A stretch of 64,000 bases of DNA, from positions 1 to 64,000 of the forward strand of contig NZ_JAUEPL010000015.1 in the NCBI RefSeq assembly GCF_030406405.1. Direction: 5' to 3'. The notes under the pieces were generated by a model. It saw only the letters and a program-made list of their open reading frames with translations. It was not told the DNA's origin and did no database searches. Shown here piece by piece: positions 53,347 through 61,935 of the stretch. Position 1 is the stretch's first letter; each line of letters opens with the position of its first letter. A program made the position numbers and the translations under genes. Source of the stretch: Streptomyces ficellus. Lineage in GTDB: Bacteria > Actinomycetota > Actinomycetes > Streptomycetales > Streptomycetaceae.

Positions 53347-55512
53347 TCACAGGAACGGGTGCGGCATGGGGTTGAGCTCCTCCTCCGTGAGCGGACTGGT
53401 GCGTGCGCTCATCGAGACGGGGGCCTGGAAGACACGGGGGCCACCGCGGCGGTGGAAGTCCCGGCGCAGCGTGATGGGGCACAGCCCCGGCACGATGGTG
53501 CGTAACACCGACACGCCGCACTCGTGCACGTCGATGGGGGTGATGTCGACGGTGATGGTCTCGTGCCCGGTGGCGGCCAGCCGTTCGACCGCTTCTGTGA
53601 GCTCGGCGTGTGTGGACGACAGGCCCGGTCGCGGAGGCGGCGGCGGGTGCAACGGGCCGTCCTCGAAGAACCGGAGATGGTGGAGGCGCTCGGGCGAGCA
53701 GTAGTAGCGTCCGAAATCCATGGCGGTGCGCAGGTCCTGGTTGGGTTCGGGGACGCCCTCCGTTTCCAGCGTGGTTTCGACGGAGTACAGGCACAGGCAC
53801 GCTTCCTCCAGGGCTCCCTGGATGGCGTCGTGTATGTCGAGGGCGGCCCTCGCGGCGTGGCTGACGACCGGCCGATCGGCGGTGCCGGTCAGTACCTGCA
53901 CCCCGGCCACGGGGATGCCCAGGTCGGTGGTGAGGTCCTTGCAGAGGACGCGGGCGCCGGTTGCAGTTAGGCGCGCGGCCATCTCGCGGGCCGGGCCGTC
54001 GGGGAGGACGGACAAGTCCAGGGTCGGGAGGGTGAGCCGGTTGGACCAGAAAATGACAGCCGCGTCCCGCTCCACCAGCTCCATCAATCCACCCAAGGCC
54101 GCGTGCGAGGCGTTGCGTCCGGCGGCCAGCCCGTTGGAGATGGAGTCGAGCCATGGCTTGTGGCCACGTGGGAAGTGGTAGGGCAGGTAAACGGCACAGG
54201 CGGGTACGTAGCGTGGGCGCCCGGTCGTCAGTGAAACGCCCCGGACCCAGTCGATTTCGACGTCCGGGTCGAAAGGGCCGTAGTGGGGCAGGCGTTCGTA
54301 CTCCGCGGCCGAACCCAGGGGAAGTGTGCGGGGGTCGACAGCCGCCTCGCCCAGCGCGGCGAGGGTGGAGCGCACCAACGTCGCCGGGTCGTAGACGCCC
54401 GCCGCGTACCGCTCCATGGTCTCCCCCAGGGCGCACACCCGGGCGGTGTCAAGATCCCATTTGTTCGCGGCGCCCTGCGGTTCCGCCTTGACGGGGGAGA
54501 ACCAGGTCGTCGTCGGCATTCCGGTGGTGTAGACGCTCGTGGTGGCGCCCGGTTGGCCGTCCTCGCGCACAAGCATCCCGGCCACCAGTCCGGTCAGCGG
54601 GTCGACGGCATGGCGCATGCGCTCCCAGTCGGTGCCGCTGTCGCGCTCGGGCACGGCTTCGGGCGCCGCCTCGAAAGTCGCGTCGCTGCGGGTCGTGGGG
54701 TGGACGTCGGCGGGGCAGCCCGGGCAGTGGGGCGTGTGCAGCAACCGGTGCCGGGTGCACTCCAGCGACGCGTGATCCAGCTCCACCAGGCACGGGGGCT
54801 CCTGGGGGGCTGAGCCAGACAGGGCCCTAAGGGTTTCATGGGCAAGCGTGCCGGCAGCGATGGCTGTGGTGGGCCAGGCGTCGCTGTCCGCCGCGCCCAG
54901 GATGACGTCCAGGGGCAGGTCGGCGATCGCCTGCCAGGTGTGGTTGGCGCGAAGGCGCCGGACCAGGCACACCGGGCATGGGGTGGCCGGTGGGTCCAGC
55001 CGGCTGAGCAACAGCCGGGTGGGCGTGCTCAGGTAGGTCACCACCGGGCTGCCGGTCTTGCTTGCCCACCGGGCCCAGTCGCTCAGCTCGCCCTCGTCGG
55101 CCGACAGCGGCACCAGTGCTGCGCGTGCCGCAGCGGTACTGGAGACCGTGGCGCGCTCGACCTGTACCCCTGCCGCCACCAGCAGCGCACGGACACTGTC
55201 CTGCACAGGGCCGTGCCCGGCGAGCAGCACGGTAGGGTCGGCAACTTCGTACAGCGGATGGGCCGGCGTATGGCCGCTTTCGGCGAGCAGTCCGCGTCGG
55301 CGCAGTCCGGTCACGGCCGGTTCGGGCAGGGCGTCCAGGCCGACGAAGTCGTCAACGCCCTCCGGTCGGCCCGGGAGGAAAGCTCCGCGCAGCCGCAGCG
55401 TGCCGGTGCTGGCACAGACGTACAGCAGACCCGATCGTGCGAGGAACCGGACATCGAGCCGGGGGGTGATCGACGGAGCGGAGGCGGAGGGCTGGCTCGG
55501 CTGGGCGTTCAT
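53347..55512 (-). CDS. Fused leader-binding/YcaO cyclodehydratase
   Basis: A 721-residue azoline-forming enzyme. Residues 1-280 are the ThiF-like leader-binding (C) part (TVLLAGHGPVQDSVRALLVA) with two Cys pairs, PCPVCLVRR and HCPGCPADV, forming the usual structural zinc site. Residues about 300-721 are the YcaO (D) domain (KWDLDTARVCALGETMERYA, NGLAAGRNASHAALGGLMEL, VERDAAVIFW) and it ends PMPHPFL, the Pro-rich YcaO tail that helps catalysis. YcaO uses ATP to close Cys/Ser/Thr onto the backbone. A hairpin precedes the gene after the precursor. Confidence 0.95.
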   Translation of the reverse strand: MNAQPSQPSASAPSITPRLDVRFLARSGLLYVCASTGTLRLRGAFLPGRPEGVDDFVGLDALPEPAVTGLRRRGLLAESGHTPAHPLYEVADPTVLLAGHGPVQDSVRALLVAAGVQVERATVSSTAAARAALVPLSADEGELSDWARWASKTGSPVVTYLSTPTRLLLSRLDPPATPCPVCLVRRLRANHTWQAIADLPLDVILGAADSDAWPTTAIAAGTLAHETLRALSGSAPQEPPCLVELDHASLECTRHRLLHTPHCPGCPADVHPTTRSDATFEAAPEAVPERDSGTDWERMRHAVDPLTGLVAGMLVREDGQPGATTSVYTTGMPTTTWFSPVKAEPQGAANKWDLDTARVCALGETMERYAAGVYDPATLVRSTLAALGEAAVDPRTLPLGSAAEYERLPHYGPFDPDVEIDWVRGVSLTTGRPRYVPACAVYLPYHFPRGHKPWLDSISNGLAAGRNASHAALGGLMELVERDAAVIFWSNRLTLPTLDLSVLPDGPAREMAARLTATGARVLCKDLTTDLGIPVAGVQVLTGTADRPVVSHAARAALDIHDAIQGALEEACLCLYSVETTLETEGVPEPNQDLRTAMDFGRYYCSPERLHHLRFFEDGPLHPPPPPRPGLSSTHAELTEAVERLAATGHETITVDITPIDVHECGVSVLRTIVPGLCPITLRRDFHRRGGPRVFQAPVSMSARTSPLTEEELNPMPHPFL

Positions 55513-55548
55513 GGCGGCTCACCTTCGGCAGGGTGGGGGGCGAAAGGC

Positions 55549-55581
55549 GTGTGCCCCGCCCCCAGTGGAAACGGGGCACAC
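55549..55581. terminator. Hairpin between RiPP precursor and YcaO genes
   Basis: GTGTGCCCCG, 13-base loop, CGGGGCACAC. It lies 9 bp after the precursor stop and 36 bp before the YcaO start. This is a typical attenuator that lets the precursor be transcribed in excess over its enzymes. Confidence 0.75.
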
Positions 55582-55590
55582 CTTGATCGG

Positions 55591-55707
55591 CTAGTCGGCC
55601 CTCTCTTCCCCGTCCGACACCGCGCTGGAGCAGGTGGTGTGGCAAGCGGCCGTCACCTCGGGCTCCGGAACGGCCATTTCCTCGAACAGGTCGTTGATGT
55701 CTTCCAT
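55591..55707 (-). CDS. Azol(in)e RiPP precursor peptide
   Basis: A 38-residue peptide starting at ATG 55707, with GGAAAGAG upstream. The leader MEDINDLFEEMAVPEPEVTA is acidic, as YcaO leader-binding domains favour. The following residues ACHTTCSSAVSDGEERAD hold two Cys, two Thr and three Ser, with the cyclisable run CHTTCSS. The tail after SDGEE is charged and probably not modified. It sits between the FAD oxidoreductase and YcaO genes. A longer reading (start 55797) has no ribosome site. Core boundaries are inference. Confidence 0.85.
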   Translation of the reverse strand: MEDINDLFEEMAVPEPEVTAACHTTCSSAVSDGEERAD

Positions 55708-55826
55708 CGCTTGACTCTTTCCGTGGAGGTGTATGCACGCCAGGCTCCGAGCCGGGACGCGCATCTGTCGGAGAAGTAAATCCCCCGCGTCGTGCACCGC
55801 AATCCGGCGTGGCGAGGTTACGCCAT

Positions 55827-57014
55827 TCAGGAGACTTCATTCTGCTTACCGGGGGCCCCCGAAAGCGTACGCAAAAACCCTTCCCGGAATGGGGGATCGT
55901 CCAGCGCCACCCGAAGTCCGGCCGTCTGCTGCTCGGACTCCGCCAGCCGCGCGTGGCGCAGGTTCTCCTCGTACGGGGCGGCAAACCGGCTCTCCAGCGC
56001 GGTGGCGTACCGCGCCAGCGCCGCCGCCGTCCGCTCCCGGTCGCCGAGACCGCCGCGGCGCCCGTCACACTGGCCGTCGGCGAGGCACTGGTCGAGAAGT
56101 GCCGCTTGCTCGAAGGCGTCGGCGATGCCCTGCGCACCGAGGGGGTCCTTGTGGTGCGCGGCATCCCCCACCAGCGCCCATCCCGGTCCGGTGGGCCGGC
56201 GGAAAAAGTTGGGCAGGTCCCCGCAGCAGTAGAGGCGGTCCTCCCGGCGGCCCTCGGCCACTGCCTCGCGGAGTTCGGGCGCTGCCCTCGCGAGCAGGTC
56301 GAGATAGAGCCGGTCCCGCTCGGAACGCGCACCGAGGGGGTGATCGACGGAGAACTGCACGTTGATCAAGGTCAGGCCGTCGTGTGTCGGGATCGCGGTT
56401 CCGCCGACGCCCTTGCCGAGGAAGAGCCGCAGGGACGCACCGTCCACGCCGCTCCAGTACGTGTACCACGCCCGGGTGAGCCTGCCGTCCCACCGCGTGT
56501 ACGGGGCGCCGACCAGGCGTGCCACCGTCGAACGGCGTCCGTCCGCGCCGATGACCAAGCGGGCTCGCTCGACGCTCGGCCGCCCGTCGGATGCCCGGCA
56601 GGTCACACCGGCGACCGCGCCATCCTCCCAGTGGAGTCCGGTGACGGAGACGCCCTGGCGGAATTCGGCACCAGCCCGGACCGCTCCCCGGGCGAGCACC
56701 TCGTCCAGTGCGTACCGCCGTGGTGCGCAAACCATCCGCGCGTCCCCGTCCGCCGGGACCGTCCCCTCGACCCGTATCCCGGGGGCCGTGAACGACAGCT
56801 CCGTCAGCGGCGGGCAGCCGGTGGCCAGCACCTCGTCCAGCAGGCCCCACTGTGCCAGCAATTCCATGCCACGCAGATGAATGAAGAGCGTGGACAATGT
56901 GTCACAAGGAAACTCTGCCCGTTCCAGTATTAGTACGCGGTATCCACGCCGAGCCAGCAGCATGGCTGTGGTTGATCCCGCGCACCGAGCACCCACGATC
57001 GCCACATCGAACAA
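55827..57014 (-). CDS. FAD-dependent oxidoreductase of the RiPP cluster
   Basis: Start TTG at 57014 (GGGGTGG just upstream) gives 395 residues beginning FDVAIVGARCAGSTTAMLLA, the FAD Rossmann motif with the GxRxAG variant used by geranylgeranyl-reductase-like monooxygenases. VIGADGRRSTVARLVGAP and the C-terminal GWALVGDAAHHKDPLGAQGI are the other FAD/GD motifs. An upstream ATG at 57131 gives an implausible N-terminus. It is first of four minus-strand genes of the RiPP cluster, 119 bp before the precursor, and probably tailors the peptide by hydroxylation or oxidation. Confidence 0.85.
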   Translation of the reverse strand: MFDVAIVGARCAGSTTAMLLARRGYRVLILERAEFPCDTLSTLFIHLRGMELLAQWGLLDEVLATGCPPLTELSFTAPGIRVEGTVPADGDARMVCAPRRYALDEVLARGAVRAGAEFRQGVSVTGLHWEDGAVAGVTCRASDGRPSVERARLVIGADGRRSTVARLVGAPYTRWDGRLTRAWYTYWSGVDGASLRLFLGKGVGGTAIPTHDGLTLINVQFSVDHPLGARSERDRLYLDLLARAAPELREAVAEGRREDRLYCCGDLPNFFRRPTGPGWALVGDAAHHKDPLGAQGIADAFEQAALLDQCLADGQCDGRRGGLGDRERTAAALARYATALESRFAAPYEENLRHARLAESEQQTAGLRVALDDPPFREGFLRTLSGAPGKQNEVS

Positions 57015-57375
57015 TATCCACCCCGAAAAGGAAGAACAGCAAGGCAAATGGCGGGCCGGGCGATTTTCCCTCCGAAGTGCCGCCCCCTCTTGTCTTATGC
57101 GCCGTTCGACCGGCGTGGAACCCAGCGGCATCGCACCTGGCAGGAACTCGCCAGCCGCTCAGCCTCCGCCCAGCCCCCGCCGCCTTGAAGCCGCGCAGGC
57201 GCAGGCTGTTGCCGATACGTGCAGGCCGGCCGTGGCCAGGCCGAGCCGTACCTGTTCCGGCCGGCCGCCCTTGCTGGTCCATCCCGCGGCGGTGGGTCGT
57301 CGAGCCCCGCCCGTACGAGCCAGCAGCCAGCAGGGTGTGGGCATCCGTGATCAATGAGGAGGCGTTGTCCATTAG
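57015..57375. other. Gap upstream of the FAD gene
   Basis: No supported gene. Should hold the promoter of the RiPP cluster. The AT-richer segment at about 57030-57070 is the likeliest site. Confidence 0.4.
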
Positions 57376-57471
57376 CGCTGCCAGTGCGATACAGCACCGT
57401 GGTCATCCCAAGCTCATTTGCCACAGCGATGTTCTCCTCCCGATCGTCCACGAAAAGGCACCAAGGGGCCC
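57376..57471 (-). pseudogene. HAD-hydrolase scrap
   Basis: Thirty residues, WCLFVDDREENIAVANELGM TTVLYRTGSA, contain motif IV (DDREEN) of HAD phosphatases, normally near the C-terminus of a 200-residue protein. The rest is absent on both sides. It lies next to the start of the RiPP cluster. Confidence 0.65.
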
Positions 57472-57516
57472 GCCGGCCCCGGCAATCGAGGTCGGCGGGC
57501 CGGGGTGTGCTGGTGA

Positions 57517-57771
57517 TCACGGTGTCGAGACGCACTCCTTCTCGTTGACGTTCGTGCCCTCGGCGCTGACCTTGGCGTCCCCGCACGCCTTGGCGTCGCC
57601 GCTGTCGCTGACGCGGTAGTCAGCGCCATAGCTGACGGTGTTGCCCTGGGTGCCCGTGACGCCGTTGGTGGCGCCCTGAATTACTGCGTGGGCGGTGCCG
57701 GCTCCGAGGAGGGGGAGGGCCAGGGCGGCGGTCAGGGCGGCGGTGGCGGCGAGGATACGGGTTGAGATCAT
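57517..57771 (-). CDS. Small secreted protein with two cysteines
   Basis: An 84-residue preprotein. The signal peptide (STRILAATAALTAALALPLL, cleavage after AHA at about 29) releases a 55-residue, Gly/Asn/Asp-rich product with Cys in KACGDAK and ECVSTP, able to form one disulfide. AAAGGAA stands upstream of the ATG. Function unknown. An AT-rich tract and hairpin lie upstream. Confidence 0.75.
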   Translation of the reverse strand: MISTRILAATAALTAALALPLLGAGTAHAVIQGATNGVTGTQGNTVSYGADYRVSDSGDAKACGDAKVSAEGTNVNEKECVSTP

Positions 57772-58385
57772 GATGGTTTCCTTTCAGTTGTCCGGTGGCT
57801 GGCCTGGTGGGGCCGGTACCGGAGTGCTGGTGTTGTGTGGTGGCGGGGCTTGAGGGGCCCCGCCGCTTGTGCTGAGCGGCCCCCGGCTGCGCGGGCAGAG
57901 GGGCCGTTCACCCTGTAGTCGTCCCAGCGGCGCTCTATACGCAAAAAAATCTTGAAAAAGTTTTGCGCCGGTCCACCGAGCCCTCCCCTCAGGGCTTCTC
58001 CGCAGACCGGCGCGGCAGCCGACGTGGCCGCTGGTCTGGCCGAACGGGCGCTCCACCTTGGCGGCCCCGGGGGCTGCCGGCTTCCCAGCCGGCCGGAAAG
58101 GAGGGTCAGGCTCACCGCACCGCGCCGTGCCCCTTTGCCCTCCCGGCACCAGGAGGCCCACGGCCCGCCTCAACCAGTGGCAGCCACACCAGGCGCATAC
58201 CGGAGGGGCAGACAGGCTGCCGGCTCACCGGACTCGGAGCCCAAAGGGGACCGCTGAAATGCGCTGCGGGGGCGCGAGTTCTTGGCCGCGCGCCTGACGT
58301 AAGCCCCCGCTGCTGCGAAAACCTTGCGTTCTACGGTTGCCGGAACCTGGCCGGGGATGAACAGGTTGGGGCAGGAGGTGTCTCA
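57772..58385. other. Divergent regulatory gap
   Basis: 614 bp between the small secreted gene and the sigma factor. It contains the hairpin at 57842, an AT-rich inverted repeat (GCAAAA...TTTTGC, 57938-57965) likely within divergent promoters, and no supported gene. Confidence 0.45.
57842..57864. terminator. Hairpin upstream of the small secreted gene
   Basis: GGCGGGGC, loop TTGAGGG, GCCCCGCC: an 8-bp stem. In the minus direction it lies in the 5' leader of the secreted gene, so it could be an attenuator or stabilising hairpin instead of a terminator. Confidence 0.5.
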
Positions 58386-59468
58386 TTGCAGAAAAAAGAC
58401 GACCTGGTCCAAGCAGTGGAACAGGCGGTGCGCTGTTGCCGTGCCGCCGGAGCGAGCAGAGAGGAAGCCGAAGACTTCGCTCACGACGCCGTCCTCCAGC
58501 TCCTGGAGGCGCCCGCCGCGCAACGGGAGGTGTCGAACGCGCAGGCATGGCTGGTCACCGTTGCCCGCCGGCGGATGGCCGACGCCACCCGCCGCGCCCA
58601 GCGCGAACGGCTCAGAGCGACTCGCGCCGCCGCGCTGCGGCCCACGGATGCTGTCGACCCGGCTGAGCATGTCAGCGATCAGGCTCTGGCCCACTGGCTG
58701 ATAGCCGACCAGCTCACTCAGCTGCCTCAAGTGACCCGGCAGGTCTGCGACGCCACCGCCGCCGGCCTGCCCCCGCACCAGATCGCCGAGCTGCTCGGTC
58801 TGTCCATCCGGTCGGTGCAGTCCCACCTCACCCGCGCCCGCACGTGGCTCAGGCGGATGGCAGCCACCGCACTCGTGCCCGTTCTGGGCACACTACGGCG
58901 CATCCTGCGCGACACGTCTGTCCCCGCACTGCCCGCCGCTCTCGCAGCCCCCCTCACCCTCGGCATCACGCTGTTCGCCATCCCCTCATCCACCCCCACC
59001 CCGACCCCCACCCGCATTCCCGCTCTCATACCGTCAGCTCCCGCCCACACCCACCCAGCCCCCCACGACGGCTCCATGGCAGTACACGCCAAACCCACCG
59101 CGCGGGGTGCCCACCACACCCGACCGACCACCGCGCCACCCCGCGCCTCCACACCCACTGCGCCCGCCACCACAGAGGCAGCCGGACCACCCACCACCAC
59201 CCCTATCGGGCACGCCTCGGACAACACCCCCACCGCGGGCCGTCCTCCCACACCGAACACCCCCGCACCCACCCCCGCTCCCGCTGTCGTCCCCGACATC
59301 CGCCCCACGCCCCCACAAACGACAGCAGTCACCTCACCGCCCCTTGCGACCGACGCCATCGACCAAGCCCCGCACACGACCGGCACCGTCGACACAAGCC
59401 TCCAGGCAGTCCCCGGCACACTGTGTGGACACACCCCCACCGTTCCGAGCCCGCCGACGATTTGCTGA
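58386..59468 (+). CDS. ECF-type sigma factor with membrane-anchored Pro/Thr tail
   Basis: TTG at 58386 follows AGGAGG by seven bases and gives 360 residues. Residues about 5-75 are sigma region 2 (EAEDFAHDAVLQLLEAPAAQ, NAQAWLVTVARRRMADATRR). About 115-165 are region 4 (LPQVTRQVCDATAAGLPPHQ, IAELLGLSIRSVQSHLTRAR). One hydrophobic segment (ALPAALAAPLTLGITLFAI, about 180-200) follows, then 150 residues of Pro/Thr/Ala/His with two Cys near the end. A sigma factor with its own membrane helix and exported-looking tail may be membrane-tethered and released on a signal. No separate anti-sigma gene is adjacent. Confidence 0.8.
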   Translation: MQKKDDLVQAVEQAVRCCRAAGASREEAEDFAHDAVLQLLEAPAAQREVSNAQAWLVTVARRRMADATRRAQRERLRATRAAALRPTDAVDPAEHVSDQALAHWLIADQLTQLPQVTRQVCDATAAGLPPHQIAELLGLSIRSVQSHLTRARTWLRRMAATALVPVLGTLRRILRDTSVPALPAALAAPLTLGITLFAIPSSTPTPTPTRIPALIPSAPAHTHPAPHDGSMAVHAKPTARGAHHTRPTTAPPRASTPTAPATTEAAGPPTTTPIGHASDNTPTAGRPPTPNTPAPTPAPAVVPDIRPTPPQTTAVTSPPLATDAIDQAPHTTGTVDTSLQAVPGTLCGHTPTVPSPPTIC

Positions 59469-59787
59469 CCACCATGCGGCCAGGCCAACCCTCTTACGTG
59501 CGTGGCACAGGGCGGCCAACGTTTATTCGGCAGAGGCGTCCCGGAAACGGAGAAGTGGAACGGTGAGATACCCCGGTATGCGGCGGTGTGCAGGAACCGG
59601 CGGTGGTCACCTTCGCTCTGCTGCACTGACCTGTGGCGTCCTGGGAGCCAACCCGCGCTCTGATCCGAGCGGAACCTGGCGCAAATCCCATCACTCACAA
59701 GAGTGGAAGAGTGCCTCGCCCGTGTACTCCGCCAGGGTTCGGAAACCCGGCTCCCGTTCCTGCACGATGCGACCGAAAGGGGGCTCC
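59469..59787. other. Gap upstream of the 59788 secreted gene
   Basis: No supported gene. A short plus-strand string GTWRKSHHSQ near 59670 recalls DUF397 proteins but cannot be extended. Confidence 0.4.
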
Positions 59788-60354
59788 ATGCGTTTGCGCG
59801 CCCTGGCGGCTGTCGCCGCTGCCGCTCCGATGCTGTTGACCGTCTTACCCCAGGGGGCGGCTGCTGCCGAGGATGATCGTTCCGGTAAACCAGTTCCGGG
59901 GGAGTACTGCGGGCCGAAGGAGAGCTTCTACGGCAGCGACGGCCTGACCTTCACCGACTTCCAGGTGTGCCTGAGGCCGGGATATAACAACGGGAAGGAC
60001 AACCGCGAGCTCTTCACCATCAAGAAGGACCGCACCACCTACAAGTGGGGCGGCATCTGGTACAACGCCAGCGATCGGTGGCCCGCCCAGTGGAGTGCGG
60101 GAGGCACCGTGGCCACCGACGGGTGGTCATCCGAATACGGCATGGCGGAAGACCAGCGCACCCGGTACACGCAGAAGAGCGGATTCTTCGGCCACAAGAA
60201 CGGCGCGCGCATGCCGTGCGGCACCTACAACGTGACCGCCGATCTGGAGCAGGACGGCCCGCACTGGGGCAGCAAGACCGGCTGGGGAACCGAGTGGAGC
60301 ATCAAGCCCGGTGAGCGCACCTACACCATCGAGGTGCCCTGTCAGGGCGGCTAG
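59788..60354 (+). CDS. Secreted protein of unknown function
   Basis: Starting at ATG 59788, five bases after AAAGGGGG, gives 188 residues with a signal peptide (RLRALAAVAAAAPMLLTVLP, cleavage near AAAAE at 27). The mature part has Cys in EYCGPK, QVCLRP, MPCGTY and EVPCQGG (two disulfides) and many aromatic residues (TYKWGGIWYNASDRWPAQWS). It looks like a small beta-sandwich but has no motif I recognise. A strong terminator follows 12 bp after the stop. Confidence 0.78.
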   Translation: MRLRALAAVAAAAPMLLTVLPQGAAAAEDDRSGKPVPGEYCGPKESFYGSDGLTFTDFQVCLRPGYNNGKDNRELFTIKKDRTTYKWGGIWYNASDRWPAQWSAGGTVATDGWSSEYGMAEDQRTRYTQKSGFFGHKNGARMPCGTYNVTADLEQDGPHWGSKTGWGTEWSIKPGERTYTIEVPCQGG

Positions 60355-60366
60355 ATCTCCTTATGC

Positions 60367-60402
60367 GCTGCGGGGCCGCGTTACGTGAGGCGGCCCCGCA
60401 GC
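60367..60402. terminator. Terminator after the 59788 gene
   Basis: GCTGCGGGGCCGC, loop GTTACGTGAG, GCGGCCCCGCAGC: perfect 13-bp stem between convergent genes (59788 plus, 60423 minus). Confidence 0.85.
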
Positions 60403-60422
60403 CGTACTCAACCCCCACCTCG

Positions 60423-60605
60423 TTAACGAGTGCCGTGCTGGATCCAGAGGACGATCAGACTGATTGCGCCGGTGCCGATGCCGTAGCAAACGCCGCGGAG
60501 CAGGTGGCTGAGAGCGGCGCGGCGGCGCTGGGGGACCCAGCGGGTGGACTGCTGGGCGAATTCGCGGATCGCGCGTGCCGTACGCCGGGTGCGGCTAGGG
60601 TGCAT
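60423..60605 (-). CDS. Small membrane protein, 60 residues
   Basis: A basic N-terminal half (MHPSRTRRTARAIREFAQQS) and one C-terminal membrane helix (GVCYGIGTGAISLIVLWI). AGAGGA lies nine bases upstream. It looks like a peripheral tail-anchored protein of unknown role. Confidence 0.55.
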   Translation of the reverse strand: MHPSRTRRTARAIREFAQQSTRWVPQRRRAALSHLLRGVCYGIGTGAISLIVLWIQHGTR

Positions 60606-60640
60606 CGCAGATGTTCCTCTTCTTCGGGGGCACGTCGTAT

Positions 60641-60699
60641 GAAGGAGCCCTCTCGACCCGGTGGACTCGGAACCCCAGGGGTCGAGGACGGGCTCCTTC
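60641..60699. terminator. Terminator after the sigma-partner gene
   Basis: Inverted repeat GAAGGAGCCC/GGGCTCCTTC with a second inner stem CTCGACCC/GGGGTCGAG. It lies 18 bp beyond the stop of the 60717 gene. Confidence 0.8.
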
Positions 60700-60716
60700 G
60701 CCGTGTGGTGGGTTGA

Positions 60717-61376
60717 TCAGCGGCGGGCGAAGTCGTGCAGGTGGTCGGCAAGACGCCGGTCCCGGCCGCGGACGATGATGCAGGAGTCCTCGGTCGCCAG
60801 GCGGTCGACTTCCATCTCCAGACCTCCCGTCGGCGGGGCGGCCGCGGAGCCGTTCTTGCGTACGTACCGCGCGACCAGCTCCAGGCAGTCCAGGAACGCG
60901 GCGTCCGGGGCCTCGGAGTCGACGACGTAGTGGGTCACCTTGTGCAGCCAGTGCTGCGCTTCGCGGCTCTCCCCCAGCGCCAGGTGGTGCAGGTGCAGGC
61001 AGTACGCGGCGGCGCGGTGGCCGGCCCCGGCGGCCAGCTGCCACCAGAACTGGGCGCTTTCCGGATGCCCGGTCAGGTACAGCAGGCACGCGAACACCAG
61101 GGCGCCGTCGACGTCCAGGTGCTCTTCGCCGCGCTGGGTGCCGTCGGTGTCCTCAGCCAGCCGGTCGACGTGCACGGCCGCGTCGGGTTCGTTGAGGATC
61201 CAACGCGACACCACGGCCAGGCGCTTGCCGGCCTCGGCCGCGCGGGCCATGTCCGGGCCAGGTGACGCCTTGGCCGCGTCCCGGGCGAGGCGGCGCAGGG
61301 CGGCAGCCACATCGAGGGCGGCCCGCGAGGACACCGGTACGGCCGCATCCGCCAACAACTCGTCGATGGTGTTCAC
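60717..61376 (-). CDS. Partner protein coupled to the sigma factor at 61373
   Basis: A 219-residue cytoplasmic helical protein. GTG start overlaps the sigma-factor stop (GTGA). Residues about 95-140 read like short TPR/Sel1-type helices (GALVFACLLYLTGHPESAQF, WWQLAAGAGHRAAAYCLHLH) and the C-terminus is mixed. Position and coupling suggest an anti-sigma or co-regulator. No membrane segment or zinc motif is visible. Followed by a terminator. Confidence 0.7.
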   Translation of the reverse strand: MNTIDELLADAAVPVSSRAALDVAAALRRLARDAAKASPGPDMARAAEAGKRLAVVSRWILNEPDAAVHVDRLAEDTDGTQRGEEHLDVDGALVFACLLYLTGHPESAQFWWQLAAGAGHRAAAYCLHLHHLALGESREAQHWLHKVTHYVVDSEAPDAAFLDCLELVARYVRKNGSAAAPPTGGLEMEVDRLATEDSCIIVRGRDRRLADHLHDFARR

Positions 61377-61935
61377 TGTCCCGTCCCTTTCTTCTTGTTC
61401 TTGCCCCGCTGCGGGGCGGGAAGGCCGAGCTGCGTCCGCAGGCGTTTCCTTGCCCTTGCGGCCGTGGTAGTCGACGTAGTCGACCGTCCGCTCGTGCAGC
61501 CCCCATGAAGCGGGCGATGCGGGGGATCTCGTAGCCGAGGAGGTGGCGCAGCACGATCACGGTGAACTGCCGGGTCGGCAGGCCGGTGATCGCCTCGTAC
61601 AGGCCGCTGCTGGACTCCATGAGCTCGAGCTTGTCCTTCGCCTCACGCAGGGCTCGGGCTATCGGGCCATTGATCACGAAGGCCGGTTCACGGCCTTCCT
61701 TCTCCAGGCGGGCCTGGACGTGGCGGTGCAGTACGGCGAGCGTGAGCTGCTCCAGGTCTCCTTCCTGCAGCAGCTGGTCCCAGCCGGCGAGGATCTCCAG
61801 GAAGACCTGGTGGACCACGTCTTCCGCCGCGCGCCGGCTGCCGAGGTGGATTTCGCCGTACGCGTGGAAGAACTCCTGATGGCCCAGGTAGAAGGCCTCG
61901 AAGTCCAGGGGCAGGTTCAGCTCCTGGTCGGCCAT
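61373..61935 (-). pseudogene. Sigma-70-family gene with two single-base insertions
   Basis: ATG 61935 starts MADQELNLPLDFEAFYLGHQ. Region 2 (GSRRAAEDVVHQVFLEILAG) and region 4 (ITGLPTRQFTVIVLRHLLGY, EIPRIARFMG) are clear. Then one extra G in ATGGGG shifts the frame before LHERTVDYVDYHGRKGKET, and one extra C shifts it again before LRTQLGLPAPQRGKNKKKGT and stop. The stop overlaps the partner GTG only in the shifted frame. Either a recently inactivated gene or homopolymer sequencing errors; the intact coupling favours the latter as possible. Confidence 0.7.

Noticed and set aside
57095..57586. 163-codon minus-strand frame containing the HAD motif as an intact gene
   Set aside because: Only about 30 residues resemble HAD proteins; the flanks are low-information and overlap the small secreted gene.
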